This document shows, one piece after another, positions 1-6,400 of a stretch of 9,635 bases of DNA (positions within the stretch are counted from its first letter, which is position 1; each line of letters starts with the position of its first letter). The notes beneath the pieces are model-generated. The model saw only the letters and a list, made by a program, of their open reading frames with translations, had not been told where the DNA came from and ran no database searches. The DNA lies in contig SKNP01000369.1 of NCBI GenBank assembly GCA_007120485.1, positions 1 to 9,635 on the forward strand, given 5' to 3'. The DNA comes from Nitriliruptoraceae bacterium. GTDB lineage: Bacteria > Actinomycetota > Nitriliruptoria > Nitriliruptorales > Nitriliruptoraceae. The position numbers and the translations under genes are program-made.

Positions 1-564
1 CCCGCCGACCAGTGCGGCGATCGCGGTGATGCCGATGATCAGCAAGGTGGCGACGCGGACCCCGGCCAGGATCACCGGCCAGGCGTTGGGCAGTTCGATC
101 TTGAGCAGACGCGAACGCGCGCTCATGCCCATGCCCTTGGCCGCTTCGACGATGGCCTGGTCGACCGAGGTCAGACCAGCCACCGTGTTGCGCACGATCG
201 GGAGCAGGGCGTAGAACGTCAGCGCGATGATCGGCGCGGTGTCGCCGATGCCGACGATCGGGATCAGCAGGGCGAAGAAGGCCAGCGACGGGATCGTCAG
301 GAACCAGGACGTCAGGTTGAGGATCGACGTCCGGATCGCGTGGTAGCGGTGGGCAGCGATGCCGAGCGCGACGGCGATGATCCCGCCGAGGAGGACCGGG
401 ACGAGGGTGATGATCAGGTGTTCGCGCGTCTGGGCCAGGAGGCTGCGTTGGATCGCAGGGTTCTGGAGGTACTCCAGGAAGCTGGCGATCGTCGTTACCT
501 CCGTCTCGGGAGCGTTGGTGCGATCGGATGCGGCGCCGGGCTCAGGTCGTGCGTGTGCCGCCAC
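1..564 (-). CDS. ABC transporter permease, OpuCB/ProW type (C-terminus off window)
   Basis: Predicted inner-membrane permease subunit of a glycine betaine/choline/proline-type osmoprotectant ABC importer. The minus-strand translation has repeated hydrophobic helices (HLIITLVPVLLGGIIAVALG, then LTIPSLAFFALLIPIVGIGD, then IIALTFYALLPIVRNTV). These are followed by an EAA-type loop that docks the ATPase: EAAKGMGMSARSRLLKIELP with downstream PNAWPVILAG. It runs off the window in the helix RVATLLIIGITAIAALVGG, so roughly the last 30 residues are missing if the family length of about 210-230 holds. The start is uncertain. GTG at 564 is the only canonical in-frame start after the upstream stop near 621, but the 25 residues it adds look non-coding. 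A perfect GGAGGT at 502-497 points instead to an ATC (489) or ACG (492/495) codon, where family N-termini usually begin. No ATPase or binding-protein gene is visible. The subunit could equally be the OpuCD-like paralogue. Confidence 0.85.
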   Translation of the reverse strand, partial: MAAHARPEPGAASDRTNAPETEVTTIASFLEYLQNPAIQRSLLAQTREHLIITLVPVLLGGIIAVALGIAAHRYHAIRTSILNLTSWFLTIPSLAFFALLIPIVGIGDTAPIIALTFYALLPIVRNTVAGLTSVDQAIVEAAKGMGMSARSRLLKIELPNAWPVILAGVRVATLLIIGITAIAALVGG

Positions 565-640
565 CTCCGGTCGGGTGGTGTGACCGCCAGCTTCCCGTCT
601 CGGTTCGTCTGGTGGCGATCATGCTGTCGTCGAGGTCGTC

Positions 641-670
641 AGACTAGAACGGTCGTAGGCATCTGGCCAA
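641..670 (-). promoter_or_regulatory. Candidate promoter of the ABC permease gene
   Basis: Reading the minus strand, TTGGCC (670-665) and TAGTCT (646-641) are separated by 18 nt. This resembles a housekeeping actinobacterial promoter with a TAGNNT-type -10. The -35 overlaps a short inverted repeat, TGGCC-AATA-GGCCA (664-677 on the plus strand), which could be an operator. It is the best promoter-like match upstream of the permease. The rest of 671-785 shows no convincing gene; the start would lie about 75-150 nt downstream. Confidence 0.4.
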
Positions 671-785
671 TAGGCCACGGCCGAGCGCGCACATCACCGT
701 GCCGTGGCAGCGCGGTCGTCGGTGAGCGCGACGGCCGAGGGGCGCGGTACCGTTCGCCCCGCTGGCGGCTGCGCCGCCGATCCGC

Positions 786-869
786 GCCCCCGTGCTGGAA
801 CTGGCATACAGGGACGACTCAAAATCGTCTGCCCTTGCGGGCTTGTGGGTTCGAATCCCACCGGGGGTA
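786..869 (+). tRNA. tRNA-Leu (anticodon CAA)
   Basis: A complete type II tRNA cloverleaf can be drawn. The acceptor stem is GCCCCCG (786-792) with CGGGGGT (862-868), closed by a G-U pair. The D-stem is CTG/CAG (795-797, 809-811), with GG in the loop. The anticodon stem is GACGA/TCGTC (813-817, 825-829) around loop CTCAAAA, with anticodon CAA at 820-822. The long variable arm is GCCC/GGGC (831-834, 839-842). The T-arm is GTGGG-TTCGAAT-CCCAC (845-861). The discriminator base is A869, as expected for leucine. The 3' CCA is not encoded (CCG follows), so it must be added after transcription. It reads UUG codons. Confidence 0.97.
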
Positions 870-888
870 CCGTTGCTGGCCGAGGCGA

Positions 889-916
889 CGAGGCGGGCAG
901 CAGAGTTCCCGCCTCG
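889..916 (+). terminator. Hairpin downstream of tRNA-Leu
   Basis: A perfect 9-bp inverted repeat, CGAGGCGGG (889-897) and CCCGCCTCG (908-916), encloses a 10-nt loop 20 nt after the tRNA 3' end. No T-tract follows, which is common for GC-rich actinobacterial terminators. Its position suits termination or 3' processing of the tRNA transcript. Confidence 0.55.
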
Positions 917-936
917 GGCCTCGCGTTCGTCGCTCG

Positions 937-958
937 GAACCGCTAGCCGCTAGCGTTC
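937..958 (+). promoter_or_regulatory. Imperfect palindrome with possible -10, upstream of the coiled-coil/pdtaR unit
   Basis: GAACcGCTAGC (937-947) and GCTAGCGTTC (949-958) form an almost perfect palindrome with one extra C in the left arm. TAGCGT (951-956), inside the right arm, could serve as a -10 with a weak TTCGTC (926-931) 19 nt upstream. This would place an operator on the promoter of the following two genes. The -35 and spacing are poor, so the promoter call is tentative; the palindrome itself is plain. Confidence 0.3.
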
Positions 959-1009
959 GGCCCGTCCAAGGGGAGACCCCGCCTGGCAGCCACTCGCTCC
1001 ATCCGCCGT

Positions 1010-1303
1010 GTGCACGCTCGCCTCGCCAGGATCGGCGACGAGCTCGACGAGGCACGTCGAACCGAGCAGGTGCTGGTCGACCAGGTCCACCACCTCGATG
1101 AACTGACCGCGGACGCCGACCTGCGACGCCTGACCTCGGAGACGCCGCTCGCCGACCAGGCCTGGCGGGAGGCGCGTACCGATTCCGACCGCCACACCGC
1201 CTCGCTCGAAGAGACTCGCCGACGGATCGCCGACCTGCTCGAGGAGCGGGACGCGCTGCTCGACCGGCTGCTCGAGCTCAGCACCGCTACCGGCAGAGGT
1301 TGA
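1010..1303 (+). CDS. Small coiled-coil protein upstream of pdtaR (unknown function)
   Basis: A 97-residue charged, helical protein, cytosolic, with no signal peptide or membrane segment. Nearly the whole length looks like coiled coil with Leu/Ile/Val at heptad spacing. It begins HARLARIGDELDEARR and ends ETRRRIADLLEERDALLDR then LLELS. A short loop around TSETPLADQAW may split two helices, giving a hairpin. I do not recognise a named family. The stop (1301-1303) lies 5 nt before the regulator start, so the two are very probably cotranscribed and translationally coupled, which suggests a related role. The start is uncertain: GTG 1010 is the only canonical in-frame start, but the only good ribosome-binding sequence, AAGGGGAG (968-975), sits 7 nt before an in-frame CTG at 983, which would add nine residues. 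Confidence 0.75.
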   Translation: MHARLARIGDELDEARRTEQVLVDQVHHLDELTADADLRRLTSETPLADQAWREARTDSDRHTASLEETRRRIADLLEERDALLDRLLELSTATGRG

Positions 1304-1308
1304 CCGAC

Positions 1309-1932
1309 GTGACCGAATCGACCGACGCCAAGGACTCCAAGCCCACCCGCGTGCTCATCGCCGAGGACGAGGCACTGATCCGCCTCGACCTGACGGAGAT
1401 GCTGCAGGAGGAGGGCTTCGACGTCGTCGCCGAGGTGGCGGACGGTGCGTCGGCCGTGCGGCTGACCCGGGAACTCGAGCCCGATCTGGTCATCCTCGAC
1501 GTCAAGATGCCGGTGATGGACGGCATCCAGGCGGCGGAGGAGATCGCACGTGAGCGGCTGGCGGCGATCCTGATCCTGACGGCGTTCAGCCAGCGCGACC
1601 TGGTGGAGAAGGCCCGCCGTGCGGGCGCGATGGCCTACCTGGTCAAGCCGTTCCAGAAGCACGATCTCCTCCCGGCCGTGGAGATCGCGGCCGGTCGCTT
1701 CCGCGAGATGTCCGGGTTGGAGCAGGAGGTCGATGATCTGCAGGGGCGCCTGGAAGCCCGCAAGCTCGTCGAGCGAGCCAAGGGTCTCCTGCAGTCCGAG
1801 GAGTCGATGTCGGAGGCGGAAGCGTTCCGGTTCCTGCAACGGCAGGCGATGGAACGCCGCCAGACCATGCGGCAGGTCGCTGAGCAGGTGATCGCCCGGC
1901 TCAGTGACGGGAGCGACGTCCCCGCGGAGTGA
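1309..1932 (+). CDS. pdtaR: ANTAR-domain response regulator, PdtaR type
   Basis: A cytosolic two-component response regulator that acts on RNA rather than DNA. Numbered from GTG 1309, residues about 14-130 form a receiver domain: acidic E19/D20, phosphoacceptor D64 in ILDVKMPVMDG, T91 in LTAFS, and K113 in YLVKPF. A helical linker (about 132-150, EQEVDDLQGRLEARKLVERA) leads into a C-terminal ANTAR domain with AKGLLQ, EAEAFRFLQRQAMERR and VAEQVI, as in transcription antiterminators. Length (207 aa) and sequence match Mycobacterium Rv1626/PdtaR, whose kinase is PdtaS; no kinase gene is present here, so the partner is presumably elsewhere. The GTG 1309 start is chosen because AGAGG (1295-1299) lies 9 nt upstream. 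TTG 1300 is in frame but has no spacing to that site. It follows the coiled-coil gene by 5 nt. Proximity to polA and rpsA repeats the mycobacterial order. Confidence 0.93.
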   Translation: MTESTDAKDSKPTRVLIAEDEALIRLDLTEMLQEEGFDVVAEVADGASAVRLTRELEPDLVILDVKMPVMDGIQAAEEIARERLAAILILTAFSQRDLVEKARRAGAMAYLVKPFQKHDLLPAVEIAAGRFREMSGLEQEVDDLQGRLEARKLVERAKGLLQSEESMSEAEAFRFLQRQAMERRQTMRQVAEQVIARLSDGSDVPAE

Positions 1933-2012
1933 CCCGGCGCAGGCGTTGCCGGATCGGTCGACGTCTCCTCCGCCGGTGTCCCGACATCGGACGCTGGGTC
2001 AGCTGGTGTTGG

Positions 2013-2069
2013 GGACGCCGGGTGGGGCAGATGGCGGGAGAGGGAGAGATCTCGCCCCACCCGGCGTCC
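2013..2069. terminator. Long GC hairpin between convergent genes
   Basis: A perfect 16-bp inverted repeat: 2013-2028 (GGACGCCGGGTGGGGC) pairs with 2054-2069, around a 25-nt loop whose end is the palindrome GAGATCTC (2046-2053). It lies 80 nt past the pdtaR stop, in the gap facing the converging thioredoxin gene. A bidirectional terminator is the simplest reading. There is no T-tract. Its 3' arm can instead pair with CATCGGACGC at 1985-1994. Confidence 0.6.
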
Positions 2070-2070
2070 G

Positions 2071-2103
2071 ATGGCGAGGATCCGGTCGTGCGATCCTCGC
2101 CGT
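2071..2103. terminator. Second hairpin in the pdtaR/thioredoxin gap
   Basis: GGCGAGGATC (2073-2082) and GATCCTCGCC (2092-2101) form a perfect 10-bp stem, extendable by a G-U and an A-U pair to 2071/2103, around a 9-nt loop. It begins 1 nt after the first hairpin, so the two would stack in tandem in either transcript. This may be a second terminator element or part of a switching structure. Confidence 0.5.
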
Positions 2104-2194
2104 GTCACTGGCGGATGACGAACCGAACGCTACGAGGGACCTGTTGCCTGCAGGTTTCGCCGACGTCGACGTTCGGTGACCGTTGCCGCCGTCG

Positions 2195-2239
2195 CCGGGT
2201 CCTGGACGCTGGTCGCGATCCGCGACCGCGGTGACCCGG
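2195..2239 (-). terminator. Nested hairpin after the thioredoxin-TPR gene
   Basis: Two nested inverted repeats share a centre: outer CCGGGTC/GACCCGG (2195-2201, 2233-2239) and inner GGTCGCG/CGCGACC (2211-2217, 2221-2227, 3-nt loop). The structure starts 6 nt beyond the stop of the minus-strand gene, a typical place for its terminator. The rest of the gap (2104-2194) shows no gene. Confidence 0.5.
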
Positions 2240-2245
2240 TGGCGC

Positions 2246-3082
2246 TCAGTAGAGCGCGCGGGCCAAGCGGGGTCGTGCATCGAGCACGGCGGGGTGGTCG
2301 TCGCCGAGCAGGCCGAACAGCGCGACCAGCTGTTCACGGGCCGGCTCGCGGGTGTCCCCTCCGAGCTCCACGGCCACCAGCAGCCGCTCCAGCGCGGCGT
2401 CGTGCTGCCCGTCGGCAGCCAACGCCCGCCCCAGCTCCAGCAGCGTCGCGCCGTCGGCCCGTCCAGCGGCGACCGTCGCCTCGAGCGAGGCCAGATCCGC
2501 TCCGGACCGTGCCAGCTGCGCCCGGGTCGCGACCGCCTCCGCTGCCGGATCCGGTCGGTGCGGACGGATCAAGGCCTCAGCTTCGTCCGGGTCGTCGTCG
2601 ACGATCGATTCCGCCAGTCCGATCGCCGCCTCCCGGTGCGTCGGATCCAACGACAGGGCGTGCCGCAGTTCGGCGATCGCGTCGGCGCCGCTGGACGCGC
2701 GCGCTCGGGCGACGGCCTGGTCCGCCTCGCTCGGCAACAGGTCGTCGATGAAACGCTCGATCTCGGCCGCGGGGCGCGCGCCGGTGAACCGCTGGAGCAG
2801 CCGTCCGTCACGGAAGCCCAGCACCGTCGGGATGCTCTGGGCGCTGTAGCGGCTGGCGATCCCCGGGTTGGCGTCGACGTCGACCTTGGCCAGGACGACG
2901 TCCCCGTCGCGTCGAGCCACGGCCTCCTCGAGCAGGGGAGTGAGCGTCCGACACGGTCCGCACCAGCTCGCCCACAGGTCGGCCAGCACGACGACCTCGT
3001 GGGACCGGGCGAGGACGGACGCCTCGAAGTCGGCGTCGTCGACGTCGAACACGTGCGGGGAGGTGGCGGGCGAGCTGGTCAC
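2246..3082 (-). CDS. ybbN: Thioredoxin-TPR chaperedoxin, YbbN/CnoX type
   Basis: A cytosolic thioredoxin-fold protein with a C-terminal TPR-like helical region, 278 aa. Residues about 10-112 are the thioredoxin domain: W37-A-S-W-C41-G-P-C44 active site and the cis-proline loop SIPTV (P85). Residues about 115-278 are paired helices ending HPAVLDARPRLARALY, the characteristic C-terminus of YbbN/CnoX. In E. coli CnoX binds unfolding proteins during oxidative stress and hands them to GroEL and DnaK. E. coli CnoX lacks the first active-site cysteine, whereas both are present here, so this protein may also reduce disulfides. The GTG start at 3082 is chosen because AAGGA lies 5 nt upstream on the minus strand. 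An upstream ATG (3112) and the open frame to 3172 give low-complexity N-termini without a binding site. It is divergent from polA. Confidence 0.88.
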   Translation of the reverse strand: MTSSPATSPHVFDVDDADFEASVLARSHEVVVLADLWASWCGPCRTLTPLLEEAVARRDGDVVLAKVDVDANPGIASRYSAQSIPTVLGFRDGRLLQRFTGARPAAEIERFIDDLLPSEADQAVARARASSGADAIAELRHALSLDPTHREAAIGLAESIVDDDPDEAEALIRPHRPDPAAEAVATRAQLARSGADLASLEATVAAGRADGATLLELGRALAADGQHDAALERLLVAVELGGDTREPAREQLVALFGLLGDDHPAVLDARPRLARALY

Positions 3083-3122
3083 GGCGGTCCTTGGACGCGA
3101 CGGCGGGGGCATCGGCCGATCG

Positions 3123-3178
3123 GGCCGGTGGCACCAGGGTGCCGTGTCGGCCGGTGGGCCGGGTGCGGTCACTACGCT
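3123..3178. promoter_or_regulatory. Divergent ybbN-polA regulatory region
   Basis: The 131-bp gap between the two starts contains GGCACC-AG-GGTGCC (3130-3143), a 14-bp palindrome, flanked by direct repeats GGCCGGTGG at 3123-3131 and 3149-3157, 26 bp apart. TACGCT (3173-3178) is a plausible -10 for polA, but no good -35 sits at 17-18 nt. The palindrome is positioned to affect both genes. Sites are seen; function is inferred. Confidence 0.35.
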
Positions 3179-3213
3179 CTCGATCCCCCGTCGCCGTCGA
3201 TCAGGAGCCGGCC

Positions 3214-5886
3214 GTGACCAGCGACCGTCGCTCGATCCTGCTGCTCGACGGCCACTCGCTGGCCTACCGGGCGTTCTACGCCCTCCCGGACACCCTGCGG
3301 ACCGGCACCGGCCAGCTGACCAACGCGGTCTACGGCTTCACCTCGATGCTGATCAAGCTGCTGGCGGATCGCGACCCGGACGCGATCGTGGTCGCGTTCG
3401 ACAAGGGCCGCGACGAGGCCCGCACGGCCGCGTTCCCCGAGTACAAGGCCAACCGGGTCAGCCCTCCCGATGAGTTCCGCCCCCAGGTCGACCTCATCAA
3501 GCAGGTGCTGGAGGTCCTCCACGTCCCGGTCGTCGAGGTGGAGGGGGTCGAGGCCGACGACGTCCTCGCCACCATGGCGACCACCGCCGTGGCCGAGGGG
3601 TTCCACGCGTACGTGGTCACCGGCGACCGCGACGCGATGCAGTTGGTCGCGGAGGATCTGACGGTGCTCTACACCCTGCGGGGTATCACGGAGATGGCGG
3701 AGATGACCCCGGAGGCGGTGCAGGAACGGTACGGGGTGCCGCCCGGCGCCTACGTCGATCTCGCGGCGCTGCGCGGCGACAACTCCGACAACCTGCCCGG
3801 CGTCCCCGGGGTGGGCGACAAGACCGCGGCGAAGCTGGTGACCGCCTACGGCGACGTGGATGGGATCTACGACCACCTCGACGAGGTGTCCGGCAAGAAG
3901 GTCCCGGCGATGCTGGCCGAGCACCGCGAGCAGGTCGACCTCAACCGGCAGGTGATGCGGCTGCGTCGCGACGTCGACCTCGACCTCGACCTGCGCGACC
4001 TGCGCCGCGGTGACGTGGATGCCCCGGCGGTGCGGGAGCTGTTCGGCACGCTGGAGTTCCGCCAGCTCTACGACCGGTTCGTCGAGGAGGTGCTCGGCGA
4101 GCAGGAACAAGCGGGCGCTGCCGGCTTTGAGATCACCCCGAGGCGGCTGGAGCCGGGCGAGCTGCCGGGTTGGCTGGACGGGGTGGAGACCCCCGTCGCC
4201 GTGCTCGCGACGACGTCGGCGAACCCACCGCATGTGGCCTGGACCGCGGTCGCGCTCGCGGCGGCCGACCGCGATCCGATCAGCGCGGAGCTCGACGCGC
4301 TCGACGCCGCCGACCTCGACGCGTTCACGACGTTGCTGTCGGACCCGACCCGGCCGGTGACCACCCACGACCTGAAGCTCCTCGACCACGCGGCGCACGG
4401 CCGCGGGTGGACGGTCAGCGGTGTGGCGTTGGACACCGCGCTCGCCGCCTACCTGATCAACCCCGAGCAGCGCAGCTTCGACCTCGAACGGCTCGCCCTG
4501 CAGCACCTCCAGCGGTCGGTCGCCCCGGCCGTCGACGACGGTGACCAGCTCGCTCTCACCGTGGACGAGGCCGAGCCGGTGGCCGAGCGCGCGCTCGCGG
4601 CGCAGGCCACGCTCGAACTGGCCGATCACCTCGGGGGGCTGCTCGCCGAGCGCGACCAGATCGAGCTTCACGACACGATCGAGATGCCGCTGGCGCCGAC
4701 GCTGGCCCGCATGGAACGCGCCGGGATCACGCTCGACCTCGACGTGCTCACCGAGATCCGCGAGCGGTTGGCCGGACGCGTCGATGCGCTGGAGCGGGAG
4801 GTCCACGACCACGCGGGACGGACGTTCAACGTCGGATCGGGACCGCAGCTGCAGCAGGTGCTGTTCGAGGAGCTCCAGCTGCCCAAGACCCGCCGCATCA
4901 AGACCGGGTACTCCACCGACGCGCAGGCGCTGTCGAACCTGCTGGACGCCCACCCGATCGTGCCGGCGATCCTCGAGTGGCGGGAGGTCAGCAAGCTGCT
5001 GACCACCTACGTCGACGCGCTCCCGCCCCTGGTCGATCCGCGGACCGGCCGGATCCACACCACCTTCTCGCAGACGATCGCGGCGACCGGCCGGCTGTCG
5101 TCCTCGCACCCCAACCTGCAGAACATCCCCGTCCGCCGCGAGGAGGGCCGCGAGATCCGTCGCGCCTTCGTCGCCGGCGAGGGGTTCCAGCAGCTGCTGG
5201 TCGCCGACTACTCCCAGATCGAGCTGCGGATACTCGCGCACCTCTCCGGCGACGAGGGGCTGCTCGATGCGTTCTCCGCGGGGGAGGACATCCACGCCAC
5301 GACCGCCGCCAAGGTGTTCGACCTGCCGCTGGACGCGGTCGACGGGGCGCTGCGTGACCGCGCCAAGGCGGTCAACTACGGCCTGGCGTACGGGTTGACC
5401 GCCTACGGGCTCGGTCAGCAGCTACAGATCCCGCCCGACGAGGCCGCAGCGATCGTCGATGCCTACTTCGATCGGTTCCCGAAGGTGCGCTCGTTCCTCG
5501 ACGGAGCCGTCCAGGCCGCCGCTCGCGACGGCTACACCACCACGCTGTTCGGACGGCGCCGCTACCTGCCGGACCTGACCTCCGACAACCGCAACCGCCG
5601 CCAGATGGCCGAACGCATGGCGCTCAACGCTCCGATCCAGGGCACGGCCGCCGACGTGATCAAGCTGGCCATGATCGAACTGGACCGGGCGCTGGACCGT
5701 TCCTCGCTGACGACCCAGGTGTTGCTCCAGGTCCACGACGAGGTGATCCTGGAGGTCCCGGATGGCGAACTCGACGCGGCTCGCGAGGTGGTGGTCGACA
5801 CGCTCAGCCAGGTCGTCGACCTCGCGGTCCCCCTGGACGTGGACACCGCGCTGGGACGGACCTGGTTCGAGGCCCAGAAGCACTAG
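3214..5886 (+). CDS. polA: DNA polymerase I
   Basis: Fills gaps and removes RNA primers during lagging-strand synthesis and excision repair; 890 aa, the usual length. Residues about 1-305 form the 5'-3' nuclease: LLLDGHS (D12), EGVEADDVLA, TGDRD (D138, D140), and helix-hairpin-helix RGDNSDNLPGVPGVGDKTA (D189, D192). Residues about 315-500 are the 3'-5' exonuclease fold, but the catalytic DxE motif is replaced by VAVLATT (328-334), so proofreading is probably absent, as in Taq and mycobacterial enzymes. Residues about 505-890 are the polymerase: motif A VADYSQIELR (D665), the O-helix R714/K718/Y722 (RDRAKAVNYGLAYG), and motif C VHDEV (D842). The GTG start at 3214 is supported by CAGGAG (3202-3207) 6 nt upstream. 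It is divergent from ybbN and convergent with the AhpD-like gene after 53 bp, in which I see only a weak hairpin. Confidence 0.98.
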   Translation: MTSDRRSILLLDGHSLAYRAFYALPDTLRTGTGQLTNAVYGFTSMLIKLLADRDPDAIVVAFDKGRDEARTAAFPEYKANRVSPPDEFRPQVDLIKQVLEVLHVPVVEVEGVEADDVLATMATTAVAEGFHAYVVTGDRDAMQLVAEDLTVLYTLRGITEMAEMTPEAVQERYGVPPGAYVDLAALRGDNSDNLPGVPGVGDKTAAKLVTAYGDVDGIYDHLDEVSGKKVPAMLAEHREQVDLNRQVMRLRRDVDLDLDLRDLRRGDVDAPAVRELFGTLEFRQLYDRFVEEVLGEQEQAGAAGFEITPRRLEPGELPGWLDGVETPVAVLATTSANPPHVAWTAVALAAADRDPISAELDALDAADLDAFTTLLSDPTRPVTTHDLKLLDHAAHGRGWTVSGVALDTALAAYLINPEQRSFDLERLALQHLQRSVAPAVDDGDQLALTVDEAEPVAERALAAQATLELADHLGGLLAERDQIELHDTIEMPLAPTLARMERAGITLDLDVLTEIRERLAGRVDALEREVHDHAGRTFNVGSGPQLQQVLFEELQLPKTRRIKTGYSTDAQALSNLLDAHPIVPAILEWREVSKLLTTYVDALPPLVDPRTGRIHTTFSQTIAATGRLSSSHPNLQNIPVRREEGREIRRAFVAGEGFQQLLVADYSQIELRILAHLSGDEGLLDAFSAGEDIHATTAAKVFDLPLDAVDGALRDRAKAVNYGLAYGLTAYGLGQQLQIPPDEAAAIVDAYFDRFPKVRSFLDGAVQAAARDGYTTTLFGRRRYLPDLTSDNRNRRQMAERMALNAPIQGTAADVIKLAMIELDRALDRSSLTTQVLLQVHDEVILEVPDGELDAAREVVVDTLSQVVDLAVPLDVDTALGRTWFEAQKH

Positions 5887-5939
5887 CCACATGCTCCCGG
5901 CGTGGTGCGCAGGCCTTCCGATGGCGGACACCGGGCTAC

Positions 5940-6287
5940 TCAGTCGCTGAACTCCTCGAACGCCTGGTAGGCGCGCGCGCCGTAGATCGTCGCCGGCCCA
6001 CCGGCCATCATGATCGTGACGCCAAGGATCTCGGCCGCCTGCTGCTTCGTGGCTCCGGCCCGCACCGCCGCTCGTGCATGCGAGGCGATGCACCCATCAC
6101 AGCCGTGGACCACGCCGATCGCGACCGCGATGAGTTCCTTGATGCTCGCGTCGACGACACCGGATGCGAGCGCCGCCTTGCTCATCTGCCCGAACCCCGC
6201 ATAGACGTCGGGGATCGCCTTGCGAAGTTCCCGGTGCTGCGGCGCGAGTTCGTCGAGGACGGCGTGGTGGTGATCGTGGTCGGTCAC
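5940..6287 (-). CDS. AhpD-like/carboxymuconolactone decarboxylase-family protein
   Basis: A 115-aa cytosolic protein of the AhpD-like fold, a group of thiol-dependent peroxidase-type enzymes. The core signature is present: E51 (SIKELIAVAIG), then C63-D-G-C66 and H70 in GCDGCIASHARAAVRAGA, followed by AAEILGV and GGPATIYGARA. In AhpD the CxxC pair reduces peroxide or peroxiredoxin partners with help from the conserved Glu and His. The N-terminus is His-rich (TDHDHHH), a possible metal-binding tail. The GTG start has an ideal GGAGGT (6299-6294) 6 nt upstream. It stands alone, with polA converging on its 3' side and the acyltransferase diverging on its 5' side; no peroxiredoxin partner is adjacent. 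True substrate unknown; a gamma-carboxymuconolactone decarboxylase role is unlikely at this locus. Confidence 0.88.
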   Translation of the reverse strand: MTDHDHHHAVLDELAPQHRELRKAIPDVYAGFGQMSKAALASGVVDASIKELIAVAIGVVHGCDGCIASHARAAVRAGATKQQAAEILGVTIMMAGGPATIYGARAYQAFEEFSD

Positions 6288-6290
6288 GAC

Positions 6291-6398
6291 GACACCTCCA
6301 TTATCCCGTCACCGGCGTGAACGGAGCGCTGGACCGTCTGCATGTGACACCTCGTTGATCGATGTGCTGCATGGTGGCCAGGAGGGGTGTCGACACCT
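6291..6398. promoter_or_regulatory. Repeated GACACCT motifs and a 12-bp palindrome upstream of the AhpD-like gene
   Basis: GACACCTC occurs at 6291-6298 and 6346-6353 and GACACCT at 6392-6398, all in the same orientation, 55 and 46 bp apart. The last lies within the perfect palindrome GGTGTCGACACC (6386-6397). The first overlaps the ribosome-binding site of the AhpD-like gene. A regulator-binding array is possible. GATAAT, read on the minus strand at 6305-6300, resembles a -10 but sits too close to the start and lacks a -35. Confidence 0.3.
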
Positions 6399-6400
6399 AG

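Noticed and set aside
746..874. 9-bp direct repeat GGTACCGTT on both sides of tRNA-Leu (746-754 and 866-874), resembling an attachment-site duplication.
   Set aside because: Only 9 bp, with no integrase or foreign DNA between or beside the copies; the upstream copy is as likely part of a tRNA promoter (TACCGT) or chance.
819..1055. Minus-strand open frame whose translation contains PRWDSNPQ.
   Set aside because: This peptide is the antisense translation of the tRNA T-arm, a familiar false gene.
340..1101. 253-codon plus-strand open frame opposite the permease and through the tRNA.
   Set aside because: It overlaps the tRNA on the same strand and the real permease on the other; the product is Arg/Ser/Gly-rich and domainless.
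3172..5295. 707-codon minus-strand open frame.
   Set aside because: It is the complement of polA; the peptide is rich in R, G, V, L and Q repeats from antisense codons and has no domain.
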